Positions 51,313 through 59,756 of a DNA stretch of 64,000 bases are shown piece after piece (position 1 is the first letter of the stretch; each line of letters opens with the position of its first letter). Location of the stretch: NCBI RefSeq assembly GCF_024343675.1, contig NZ_RJUD01000002.1, positions 62,001-126,000 on the forward strand, read 5' to 3'. The translations under genes were made by a program, and so were the position numbers. The stretch comes from Lacihabitans sp. CS3-21 (GTDB lineage Bacteria > Bacteroidota > Bacteroidia > Cytophagales > Spirosomataceae). The notes beneath the pieces were generated by a model that saw only the letters and a list, made by a program, of their open reading frames with translations, made no database searches and was not told the origin of the DNA.

Positions 51313-52110
51313 TTAACCTTCCAACTCCCTCAGATACCGCTCTGGATTATCCAGAAATGCCTTGGTGAGTTGATAATGTGGGGTTTCGGTGTAACTGATT
51401 TCGTTGATAGCGTTATTTTCGAAATGTAGAATTTGAGCTTCTTGCATGGCCATGATAATGGGCGAATGCGTGGCTATGATAAATTGCGAACCTTTGTTTT
51501 TAACGGCTTCTTGAATCAAGACTATCAAGCTCAACTGTCGGGCAGGGGAGAGTGCGGCCTCGGGTTCGTCTATGAGGTAAAGGCCTTTGCCAGTAATGCG
51601 GGTATTGAAAAATTTCAAAAAACCTTCGCCGTGGCTCATGGCGTCCAAGTTTTCGGTGTAGCGGTCGGTTATTTCTTTTCTTTCGCTTAGTAAAGGACTT
51701 AGGGCCAAGTTGATGTCTCCGCCCGTCCAAGTTTCTTTGATATCCTTAATTTCGGCGTCTAACTCTGCAATGCTTCGCAAGATATTTTTTACAAAACCAA
51801 TAAAATCTTCTGCTCGTGCAAAGAAACCACGGTTGGTTTTTTCAATAAATCTCAATGAAAGCATTTTGCCCAAATCTCGTGCAGGTTCCATCAGGGGATC
51901 GTCGGATATACTAATTCCGCCGGCTGTTGGTACACCCGAGGCATAAGCAATGGCCTCTAGAAGTGTGGATTTCCCAGAACCGTTTTCACCTACAAAAAAC
52001 GTAACAGGCTTTTTTAATGATATATAAGGAAGATTTTTTACAAGTTCGAGATTAAAAGGAAACTCCTCCGTTTCAGGTAGATTTCTTAATCCAAAACTTT
52101 GTAAAATCAT
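51313..52110 (-). CDS. AAA/ABC-type ATPase (RecF-like, AAA_21 group)
   Basis: 265 residues. Walker A is GENGSGKST (41-49); the Walker B region is LYLIDEPEAALSPARQL (about 175-191), where ALSPARQ stands in the signature/D-loop position; the switch His is in FIIATHSPIIMAM. The helical insert between them is short, so this is a small SMC/RecF-type ATPase without long coiled coils. Such proteins are found in defence or repair systems as well as alone. Here it overlaps dxs by 4 bp and has no nuclease or TOPRIM partner, so a defence role is not supported. Confidence 0.85.
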   Translation of the reverse strand: MILQSFGLRNLPETEEFPFNLELVKNLPYISLKKPVTFFVGENGSGKSTLLEAIAYASGVPTAGGISISDDPLMEPARDLGKMLSLRFIEKTNRGFFARAEDFIGFVKNILRSIAELDAEIKDIKETWTGGDINLALSPLLSERKEITDRYTENLDAMSHGEGFLKFFNTRITGKGLYLIDEPEAALSPARQLSLIVLIQEAVKNKGSQFIIATHSPIIMAMQEAQILHFENNAINEISYTETPHYQLTKAFLDNPERYLRELEG

Positions 52111-54035
52111 GCCAAATGACCTTGAATTTGAAGAGAACGTACGGTTTCTACAATACCAGCAGCGTCATAGCCACATTCAGCGTAAAGCTGATATTGCTCG
52201 CCGTGTTCTACCAATCTGTCAGGAATGCCCAAGCGTTTTACTTTTGCTGAGTAATTGTGGTCCACCATGAATTCTAAAATGGCCGAGCCAATTCCACCTT
52301 GTAAACAACCGTCTTCGACTGTTATTACGTGGTCAAATTTTTCGAAAACTTCATGCAACAATACCTCATCCAATGGTTTGGCAAAACGCATGTCGTAATG
52401 AGCAATACTCATTGCGGGCTCTAAAATATCAATGGCCTTGGTAACTTCATTGCCAATCGGGCCAAAGCTCAGAATGGCCAAATCCTCACCGTCTTTTATT
52501 TTGCGGCCTTCTCCCACTTTTATTTCTGAGAACGGCTTTCTCCAATCAGGCATAACGCCTTCACCTCTTGGATATCTAAGTGTAATGGATTCGCTACCAC
52601 CTTGGAAATCATCAGATTGAGCCAAAAACATTAAGTTTCGTAATTCTTCTTCATTCATCGGTGAAGCTACCACCATATTGGGTATGCAACGCATAAAAGC
52701 AATATCGTAGGCACCGTGGTGTGTTGGTCCGTCTGCTCCAGCAAAACCAGCTCTATCTAAGCAAAATATTACAGGCAAATTTTGAATACAAACATCATGA
52801 ATGACTTGATCATACGCCCTTTGCATGAAAGAAGAGTAGATATTACAAAAAACAGTTAGTCCACGAGTGGCCATTCCAGCCGAAAGGGTCACAGCATGTT
52901 GCTCTGCTATTCCTACGTCAAAAGCTCTATCGGGCATAACATTCATCATAATGTTTAAAGAAGAACCCGAAGGCATGGCAGGTGTAATTCCCACTATTTT
53001 TGGGTTCTTCTCTGCCAATTCTACAATAGTATGACCGAAAACATCCTGATACTTTGGAGCAGTTGGATGCGTGATAATTTTTTTCTTAATTTCGCCCGTT
53101 ACCTTGTCAAAAAGACCAGGTGCGTGCCACTTGGTTTGGTCTAGTTCAGCAGGGGCGTAACCTTTGCCCTTTACTGTAAGTACATGCAATATTTTTGGGC
53201 CGGGAATATTTTTCATATCTCTAAGTACGGCTACCAAATGATCTATATCGTGGCCATCTATCGGACCAAAATATCTCAGATTAAGTGCTTCGAAAAAATT
53301 GCTTTGGCTGAGCAAAGCACCTTTCATAGCGTTTTCAACTTTGGCTACAATGTCTCTGGCACTTTTACCAAATTTACTCATCTTACCTAAGAGATTCCAG
53401 ACTTCATCTTTTACCTTGTTGTAGGTTTTTGAAGTAGTTATATCTGTTAGATACTCTTTTAATGCACCCACATTGGGGTCTATGGCCATGCAGTTGTCAT
53501 TGAGAATTATCAGCAAGTTAGCATCTTCAATGGAACCTGCATGATTCATGCCTTCAAATGCTAGTCCAGCTGTAAGAGCTCCGTCACCAATTACTGCAAT
53601 ATGTTGACGGTGTTTTTCTCCATTGTGCATAGAACCCATTGCCATGCCTAAAGCAGCAGATATAGATGTGGATGAATGACCTACACCAAAGGAATCGTAC
53701 TCGCTTTCTTTTCTTTTAGGAAAACCAGAAATGCCGCCATAAATGCGATTGGTATAGAATTTTTCTTTTCTTCCAGTTAAAATTTTATGTCCGTAGGCTT
53801 GGTGTCCAACATCCCAAATGAGTTGGTCGTCAGGTGTGTTGAAAACATAATGCAAGGCTACCGTAAGCTCAACCACTCCCAAACTTGCACCAAAATGACC
53901 ACCATGGACCGAAACCATATCGATAATATATTGTCTCAATTCCTGACAAACCTGATGCATTTGGTCTGGCCTAAGTTTTTTCAAATCCTCTGGCAGATTG
54001 ATGTCTTTTAGAAGATCGCCCTGGGTAATTAGCAT
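52107..54035 (-). CDS. dxs: 1-deoxy-D-xylulose-5-phosphate synthase
   Basis: 642 residues, thiamine-diphosphate enzyme of the non-mevalonate isoprenoid pathway: it joins pyruvate and glyceraldehyde 3-phosphate. Signatures are HGGHFGASLGVVELTVALHYVF (about 40), GVGHSSTSISAALGMAMG and IGDGALTAGLAFEGMNHAG (the ThDP-binding region, with LLIILNDNCMAIDPNVG), and in the second half DVGIAEQHAVTLSAGMATRG and DRAGFAGADGPTHHGAYDIAFMRCIP. The length is usual. It lies in a run with mutL, two rhomboids and the ATPase, with the ATPase start overlapping its end. Confidence 0.97.
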   Translation of the reverse strand: MLITQGDLLKDINLPEDLKKLRPDQMHQVCQELRQYIIDMVSVHGGHFGASLGVVELTVALHYVFNTPDDQLIWDVGHQAYGHKILTGRKEKFYTNRIYGGISGFPKRKESEYDSFGVGHSSTSISAALGMAMGSMHNGEKHRQHIAVIGDGALTAGLAFEGMNHAGSIEDANLLIILNDNCMAIDPNVGALKEYLTDITTSKTYNKVKDEVWNLLGKMSKFGKSARDIVAKVENAMKGALLSQSNFFEALNLRYFGPIDGHDIDHLVAVLRDMKNIPGPKILHVLTVKGKGYAPAELDQTKWHAPGLFDKVTGEIKKKIITHPTAPKYQDVFGHTIVELAEKNPKIVGITPAMPSGSSLNIMMNVMPDRAFDVGIAEQHAVTLSAGMATRGLTVFCNIYSSFMQRAYDQVIHDVCIQNLPVIFCLDRAGFAGADGPTHHGAYDIAFMRCIPNMVVASPMNEEELRNLMFLAQSDDFQGGSESITLRYPRGEGVMPDWRKPFSEIKVGEGRKIKDGEDLAILSFGPIGNEVTKAIDILEPAMSIAHYDMRFAKPLDEVLLHEVFEKFDHVITVEDGCLQGGIGSAILEFMVDHNYSAKVKRLGIPDRLVEHGEQYQLYAECGYDAAGIVETVRSLQIQGHLA

Positions 54036-54099
54036 ATAGCGTTTATTTATTTCATTTTAACTTTTACAAAAGCCAAAATGTTTAATTTGTTTTCATCAG

Positions 54100-54999
54100 T
54101 TAGTCTTTTCGTTGACTAGCCCTGTATAATCTGTTTTTTTCTTCTTTGGATAAACTTTCGTACCCGCCACCTTTGTTTATTTTATCCAAAAGATAATCTA
54201 TTTCCTCTTGATTAGGGATATTGTTGTCATCAAAAAATTGTCCCCCACTATATTCTCCTACTGAACTGTATTTTTTTACTACCACTTTCTTCTTGGGTTT
54301 ACTTAAATTAGAAAGCCAAATGAAAAAGTTTTCTATAGGTTGTGTAACATTGAGGCCTGTTCTCATAAATTTGACTTGGAGATATCCGAAGGTTGCGGCT
54401 CCTAAGTTTAAAACACCTGCATGAGGGTTGAGCAATAGAGACAGTACCAAGAAAGCGATGGCCAAGATTCTTAGTTTTATAAAAAATCTAAAAAACATTA
54501 GCTCATATTCGGGTAATAATGCTACAGCTGCAAACATCACTGCATAAATACCGGCCGATGACCCGTAAAGAATAGATGGATTTCCAGTGTTTTGATTTAA
54601 GATATGCAAAATTGACCAAACTCCCATGTAAAAGAACACCGAGAAAATAGCACCGGTGATATAGATTATCATGGTTTTTCGTCCACCTAAAAAGTCAACC
54701 AGGATATTGCCAAACCAAAATAGAGCTAATCCATTAAATAAGACATCTAAGATACCCGAGTTGGTAAATGGGAAGGCAATTAATGTCCATGGCCTTCTGA
54801 TAAGCTCTAAAAATGAGGAGTTGACGTAAAAGTTTTTCTGAACAAACGCATGGTAGATATTTGGGTCAGCCAAGAATTTAAAACTGAAATTAAGAAGTGC
54901 CAGAAATAAGAATACAAAAATATTAATCAAGATCAATTGGATGATTTGATTGTTATTTTTTTTAAAAGCATTCAATATGTCTAAAAATACGCTTCTCAT
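54100..54999 (-). CDS. Rhomboid-family membrane protein, probably catalytically impaired
   Basis: 299 residues with at least six transmembrane helices and a soluble C-terminal tail (about 230-299; FDDNNIPNQEEIDYLLDKINKGG). The serine motif GSSAG (146-150, Ser148) is present. By alignment with the downstream paralogue, the catalytic His of H-L-G-G-x-x-x-G is Asn198 (NLGAATFG); an alternative alignment could use His193 (HAGVLNLG), so loss of activity is likely but not certain. The conserved His of the second-helix motif is also replaced (Asp85), while Asn89 remains. It may be a pseudo-rhomboid acting as a chaperone or regulator. It starts 33 bp after the active-looking rhomboid gene. Confidence 0.82.
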   Translation of the reverse strand: MRSVFLDILNAFKKNNNQIIQLILINIFVFLFLALLNFSFKFLADPNIYHAFVQKNFYVNSSFLELIRRPWTLIAFPFTNSGILDVLFNGLALFWFGNILVDFLGGRKTMIIYITGAIFSVFFYMGVWSILHILNQNTGNPSILYGSSAGIYAVMFAAVALLPEYELMFFRFFIKLRILAIAFLVLSLLLNPHAGVLNLGAATFGYLQVKFMRTGLNVTQPIENFFIWLSNLSKPKKKVVVKKYSSVGEYSGGQFFDDNNIPNQEEIDYLLDKINKGGGYESLSKEEKNRLYRASQRKD

Positions 55000-55032
55000 T
55001 AGCTATGGTATTGAACGAAAACGAATACGAAT

Positions 55033-55692
55033 TTAATAATAATTTCTTTTCGAAAAGCCAAAAAACTTTAATAAAATAAATCCAGTGAGCAATCCGCCCA
55101 AATGTGCGAAATGTGCTATGCCAGATTGAAGGCCTGCTGTACCTTGTACCAATTCATATACGCCATACATTGCAACAAAATATTTGGCTTTAATAGGAAA
55201 CGGAAAAAACAGCAACATCATCTCTACATTAGGGAAAAGAAATCCAAAAGCCATCAAAATACCGAAAATAGCTCCCGAAGCTCCCACCATTGGAATTTGT
55301 GCTTGTCTTAAATATTCAATGCTATCAACCGAAATATTTGACATTTCGTAGTAATCTAAAGCAGAATTTAAAAATGCTGCTCCAACTCCGCAAATCAAAT
55401 AGTATATCAAGAACTTCTTAGAACCCATAAATGTTTCGAGTGCCGAACCGAATATAAAAAGTCCAAACATGTTACTAAACAAATGTCCTAGGCCACCATG
55501 AAGAAACATATAACTCACAAACTGCCAAGGTTTAAACAATGGGTTGAGTAATTCAGGAGAGTTGGGTAAAAGTGGATTGAAAAATGCAAAATATTGATGA
55601 ATAAAATCAGTTGAATACAAACCAGCAAATACATGCACAGCAATATTTATAATCAAAAGGTTTTTCACCATGGGTGTTATTCGGTCAAACAT
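55033..55692 (-). CDS. Rhomboid-family intramembrane serine protease
   Basis: 219 residues, six transmembrane helices, the short bacterial form. It carries the full active-site set: HGGLGHLFSNM (His65, His70, Asn74), GASG with Ser139, and AHLGGLLTG with His197. It cleaves transmembrane helices of other membrane proteins near the membrane surface. The gene lies between mutL (56 bp upstream) and the divergent paralogue (33 bp downstream). The natural substrate is unknown. Confidence 0.93.
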   Translation of the reverse strand: MFDRITPMVKNLLIINIAVHVFAGLYSTDFIHQYFAFFNPLLPNSPELLNPLFKPWQFVSYMFLHGGLGHLFSNMFGLFIFGSALETFMGSKKFLIYYLICGVGAAFLNSALDYYEMSNISVDSIEYLRQAQIPMVGASGAIFGILMAFGFLFPNVEMMLLFFPFPIKAKYFVAMYGVYELVQGTAGLQSGIAHFAHLGGLLTGFILLKFFGFSKRNYY

Positions 55693-55748
55693 ATTTTTTT
55701 AGTTTTTGATAGTTAAAGTTTTTTCTTTTGTAATTGGTTCAAAACTCA

Positions 55749-57590
55749 TCAATTCAACAACAAGGTAGCTATTTTTTCTAAACTTAATATACGCATTACA
55801 GGTTTGCCATCTGGACTTACTGAAGGCATGGAGGTTTCAAAAAGCTGATTAATCAGGCCAGACATTTCGGGTTTTGTGAGAGGTTTGGACATTTTGGTAG
55901 CGTTTCTTTTCGCAAGCGTTTTTGCCAAAGCTTCTTTTTTATCCATTTTCTGGTTATTTTCGTTGATTTTGTATTGTTCAATGATGCTTTTAAATAGCAT
56001 ACCTTCGTCTTCATCCATAAATTGACTCGGAACACCATTGATCAAGTACGTATTTTGTCCGAATTCCTCTACATTAAAACCGATGTTTCTGATCATGTCT
56101 ATGATTTCGAAACTCATCGCATAATCTATGGCTGTTAAAGTAACGGTTTTCGGAAACAATAGTTGTTGCGAAGCACTCGGATGTGTATTGATTTCTTTTA
56201 AGTATTTCTCGTAAAAAATTCGTTCATAAGCACTTTGCTGATCGATGAGCATGAGTCCACTTTTTACTTGGGCGATAATGAACTGAAAGTGAACTTGTAT
56301 GGCGTTAATGTCTGTGCCGTCTTTGGGAAGCTGGACAATCTCCTCAATTCTATTCACTTTACTACTGAAAATCAATTGCTGCGGTTCGTCTTCCGCTTGA
56401 TTAATTTTCGGCCCAAATCCTTCAAAGAGTTTCTCCCAATTGTTTCGATTGCTCTTTTCGTTAATTTCTGCCAAAGATTTTGGTTCTCGCTCAAAAGCAG
56501 AGATGGATTTGCCCGAATCTTGCCTAAAGTTAGGGTTTGAGGGCAAAGTATTAATGAAATTTCCGATGTTTATGTCAGCCTCAAAATCAATGCTTGGTGT
56601 GAGGTTATATACACCAATGGCTTGTTTTACTGCTGATCTCAATATGGCATAAATGGCTTTTTCGTCATCAAATTTAATTTCTGTTTTGGTAGGGTGAATA
56701 TTGATGTCGATGTGGCTCGGGTCAATCTCAATAAAAAGTGCGTAAAAGGGATGTGAACCTTGAGGAATTGTAGATTCAAAAGCCCCAGTAACAGCATGGT
56801 GTAAATAACTACTTTTTATAAATCGTTTGTTTACAAAGAAAAACTGTTCACCTCGGGCTTTTTTTGCAGTTTGAGGATTGCCCACATATCCATTTATCTT
56901 AATAAAACTAGAATCTATTTGACATTGAGCTAATTGGTCGCGGTAGCTTTTGTCTAGGACGTCGACGATTCTCTTACTCAGCTTGGCTTCTGGAAGATTG
57001 TAGATTTCTATTTCGTTATGAAAAAGTGAAAACTGTACTTCTGGGTGTGCCAATGCTATCCGCTGAAACTCCTCAATGATGTGTTTCATTTCCACAGGAT
57101 TGCTTTTTAGGAAATTCCGTCTAGCAGGAACATTAAAAAAAAGATTTTTAATGGCCAAATTTGTGCCTTGTGGGCTTTGAATAAACTCCTGACTTTTTAC
57201 TTCTGAACCCTCAATTTTTATTAAGGTAGCAAGTTCGTCGTCGCTTCTTTTTGTTTTAAGTTCTACTTGAGCTACTGCTGCAATTGAAGCCAATGCTTCG
57301 CCACGGAAGCCCATAGTCCGGATATTAAACAGGTCAGCCGATTCTTTTATTTTTGAGGTAGCGTGCCTTTCAAAGCACATTCGGGCGTCGGTTGGAGACA
57401 TTCCCAAGCCATTGTCAATCACCTGAATTAGTACTTTTCCGGAATCTTTTACAATTAGTTGGATAGAAGTCGCTTTTGCGTCTATGGAGTTTTCCATGAG
57501 TTCTTTCACCACTGAAGCGGGTCTTTGTACTACCTCGCCGGCCGCTATTTGGTTGGCGATTGAGTCAGAAAGAAGTCTTATTACATCCAT
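55749..57590 (-). CDS. mutL: DNA mismatch repair protein MutL
   Basis: 613 residues. The GHKL ATPase domain (1-330) has all motifs: KELMENSIDA (29-38), VIDNGLGM (57-64), TMGFRGEALASI (92-103), NLFFNVPARRNFL. A linker (about 335-430) leads to the dimerisation domain. The endonuclease motif usually written DQHAxxExxxxE reads DQQSAYERIFYE (450-461), with Gln for His, and the later C-P-H-G-R-P site reads SPDGKP (592-597), without Cys or His. Nicking may therefore be weak or absent, or this may be the usual Bacteroidota form. MutL couples MutS to strand removal. Confidence 0.95.
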   Translation of the reverse strand: MDVIRLLSDSIANQIAAGEVVQRPASVVKELMENSIDAKATSIQLIVKDSGKVLIQVIDNGLGMSPTDARMCFERHATSKIKESADLFNIRTMGFRGEALASIAAVAQVELKTKRSDDELATLIKIEGSEVKSQEFIQSPQGTNLAIKNLFFNVPARRNFLKSNPVEMKHIIEEFQRIALAHPEVQFSLFHNEIEIYNLPEAKLSKRIVDVLDKSYRDQLAQCQIDSSFIKINGYVGNPQTAKKARGEQFFFVNKRFIKSSYLHHAVTGAFESTIPQGSHPFYALFIEIDPSHIDINIHPTKTEIKFDDEKAIYAILRSAVKQAIGVYNLTPSIDFEADINIGNFINTLPSNPNFRQDSGKSISAFEREPKSLAEINEKSNRNNWEKLFEGFGPKINQAEDEPQQLIFSSKVNRIEEIVQLPKDGTDINAIQVHFQFIIAQVKSGLMLIDQQSAYERIFYEKYLKEINTHPSASQQLLFPKTVTLTAIDYAMSFEIIDMIRNIGFNVEEFGQNTYLINGVPSQFMDEDEGMLFKSIIEQYKINENNQKMDKKEALAKTLAKRNATKMSKPLTKPEMSGLINQLFETSMPSVSPDGKPVMRILSLEKIATLLLN

Positions 57591-57690
57591 TTATTTTTGA
57601 TAAAAATTAAATGGCAAAGGTCAGAAATTTGGCAGTAAATTCCGAATAGCATTTCAAAAGTATTTCTATTTGCACAAAACCTGCAAAAAA

Positions 57691-58155
57691 TTATCTTTCG
57701 AAAATCAACAAAATGCCTTGTTCAATTTTGTTATTTACTTTTGAAAGAGATATTTTGGGCTCATTTAATCTGTTCCAGCAATAGCCAAGTTTTATTGGAA
57801 TAGGAAACCCACGTTTTTCAAAAATTTGATAGAAGACAAAATCAAATAATTCGTTGCTTTCTTCCTCGGAATTTAAGTATATATCAACTTGGATTTTTTC
57901 AAGTTTATTGAAAATGTTTTTAAAGTACAAAATATCAATAGTTTCCATCTTGGAGTTAGTAAATGACACGCCAACGTAGTCTTTTTCTCTTTCGAAAACT
58001 TTGAATTTTTCTTTTAAAATTATCTCATCTAAGTCCTGTCCAAATTCAAATCCTCGAAAAACTCCTTCGGAATTGCCGAAAATTTTATTGGCTAGTTTAG
58101 AAATCGAAGCATTTACGCTCCTTTTTTTAGGGTAGGTTAAGGCTAAGGTACTCAA
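57691..58155 (-). CDS. Hypothetical protein
   Basis: 154 residues, no signal peptide or transmembrane helix. Alpha/beta content is expected (KLANKIFGNSEGVFRGFEFGQDLDEIILKEKF; then NELFDFVFYQIFEKRGFPIPIKLGYCWNRL). No family is recognised. It lies between the Omp85-like gene (81 bp upstream) and mutL (100 bp downstream) on the same strand. A cytoplasmic role is likely; nothing more can be said. Confidence 0.6.
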   Translation of the reverse strand: MSTLALTYPKKRSVNASISKLANKIFGNSEGVFRGFEFGQDLDEIILKEKFKVFEREKDYVGVSFTNSKMETIDILYFKNIFNKLEKIQVDIYLNSEEESNELFDFVFYQIFEKRGFPIPIKLGYCWNRLNEPKISLSKVNNKIEQGILLIFER

Positions 58156-58236
58156 GTTTCTAGTTACAGGTTGGTTAGAAAAAACACCGCTAAATTACTA
58201 ATAAAAAGGTTTTTAAAAAAAATATTAATATACTTT

Positions 58237-59628
58237 TTAGATATCTCTAGAGATTCCAAAAAAGAATTTTCTCTCACCCATTTGATTTATTGAATAATAC
58301 ATTTTGACGTTACTATTGTACCAAGTCACAAGGTCAAGGCCAAATCCACCACCTTTTAGGAGTATATTGGATAATTTAGAATTGCTATAAATTGGATAAT
58401 AGTTTTTGATGTATCCAATGTCAAAATATGCGTTGGGGTAAATGGCCAAAGGAAGCGTGCTGAATTGTGATAGTTTTATGAATTTTTTAAGATTGAATTC
58501 CTTTTTTAACAATTCATATTTCAGTGTATTTTTCCATAAACCGTAGTGTTGACCATCAATTACATAAAGTTCGTATCCTCTTACTAAATTGTTTGAATAT
58601 CCCAAACCTGTAATTAAAGGATAGTATTGTTTTTTAGGATTTGAGAATTTTACCCTTGCACTACTTTCCCAAAATAATGACTTTTTTAGCGGTTGAAATA
58701 ATGAATACAATCCAAAAATATTGGTTTGGTTATAACCACCTTTGACATAAAAATTGCTAAGTTGAGTATACAACAATCGACCTTTTAATGGATACTGCCG
58801 GTTGTCACGTTGATCAAAACGGTAATCATAGGTAAAACTAAAGACCTCCTGGTTATTTGTATTGGTCTCAAAATAATTTGGATTGAGCCTTGTAATGGTA
58901 TCGGCCAGTGTGGTGTTGGTGTAGCCCAAGTTGATAGCATGGAAATGATAAAGGGCATTTCGGAGTCTGAGTTCAAAAATGGCTCCCTTACGCTCTCTCA
59001 TCCGTTTTTCGCTAACAAAAAAGTCAAGTTTATCATTCCATGTTCTGTAGGCCATGGTGCGTTGCGTAGAATAAAAAACGCCAGTTCTAATGCCTATGCG
59101 TTTGCGTTTGTCAATATACGGTTTGGCATATGACAGCTCAAAATAAGGTATGAAACCACCCATTATTTTGGCTTTCAGTTGGTCGTTGTTTCCCGAGAGA
59201 TTAAAGTGTTTGGCATTGATGCCATAGGTTAGTCGAGTAAGGTCGCGGTTGCGTTCATACCACCATTCGTTGAAACTCCTGTCCGCTAATAATACCTCTG
59301 GAAGCACGACCAAATACCATCTTTCTTTTAGAGCTATGTAAACATCAATGAATTGGTCGCTAGAATTATAAAGAATATTTACAGTTAAGAAAAGATTGGT
59401 GTTGATGAGATTTTGCTTGCTTTTTTCTATATATTTTTCAATGTCGGTTGCAGATAGACTGTCTTTCAGTTTAAAGTTTAACTCTCTGAGAATGATTTCC
59501 TCTTTGGTTTTTGAATTACCTGAAACTTCTATTTTCCTAATTTTCAAAAGGTTTTGGGCAGATAAGTTTCCGCAAAACAATGCAATCAAAACAAGAGCTA
59601 TGATACTTTTTACGCTTCCAATCTTCAT
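58237..59628 (-). CDS. Omp85/BamA-like outer-membrane protein with POTRA domain
   Basis: 463 residues. The signal peptide (1-25) is followed by one POTRA domain (LLKIRKIEVSGNSKTKEEIILREL ... NTNLFLTVNILY, about 27-115), then an outer-membrane barrel of the surface-antigen type (about 130-463) ending YYSINQMGERKFFFGISRDI. It is shorter than BamA, which has five POTRA domains, and resembles the small TamA-like or patatin-less Omp85 proteins common in Bacteroidota. It may help to insert or secrete another surface protein. TAGATTTG at 59640-59633 (minus strand) lies very close to the start. Confidence 0.85.
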   Translation of the reverse strand: MKIGSVKSIIALVLIALFCGNLSAQNLLKIRKIEVSGNSKTKEEIILRELNFKLKDSLSATDIEKYIEKSKQNLINTNLFLTVNILYNSSDQFIDVYIALKERWYLVVLPEVLLADRSFNEWWYERNRDLTRLTYGINAKHFNLSGNNDQLKAKIMGGFIPYFELSYAKPYIDKRKRIGIRTGVFYSTQRTMAYRTWNDKLDFFVSEKRMRERKGAIFELRLRNALYHFHAINLGYTNTTLADTITRLNPNYFETNTNNQEVFSFTYDYRFDQRDNRQYPLKGRLLYTQLSNFYVKGGYNQTNIFGLYSLFQPLKKSLFWESSARVKFSNPKKQYYPLITGLGYSNNLVRGYELYVIDGQHYGLWKNTLKYELLKKEFNLKKFIKLSQFSTLPLAIYPNAYFDIGYIKNYYPIYSNSKLSNILLKGGGFGLDLVTWYNSNVKMYYSINQMGERKFFFGISRDI

Positions 59629-59756
59629 TCTTCAAATCTATTCCACTACCAGCCAAATCACAATATTACTCAATTATATTTTAATAAATATTCAAAAGAA
59701 TCAACTAGAATATAATTTTTTTAATTTGTTTTGTAAAAATACTAACATTTGAACCT

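Noticed and set aside
51313-52110. ATPase as part of an anti-phage system
   Set aside because: No nuclease, toxin or reverse transcriptase is adjacent; neighbours are dxs and tyrS.
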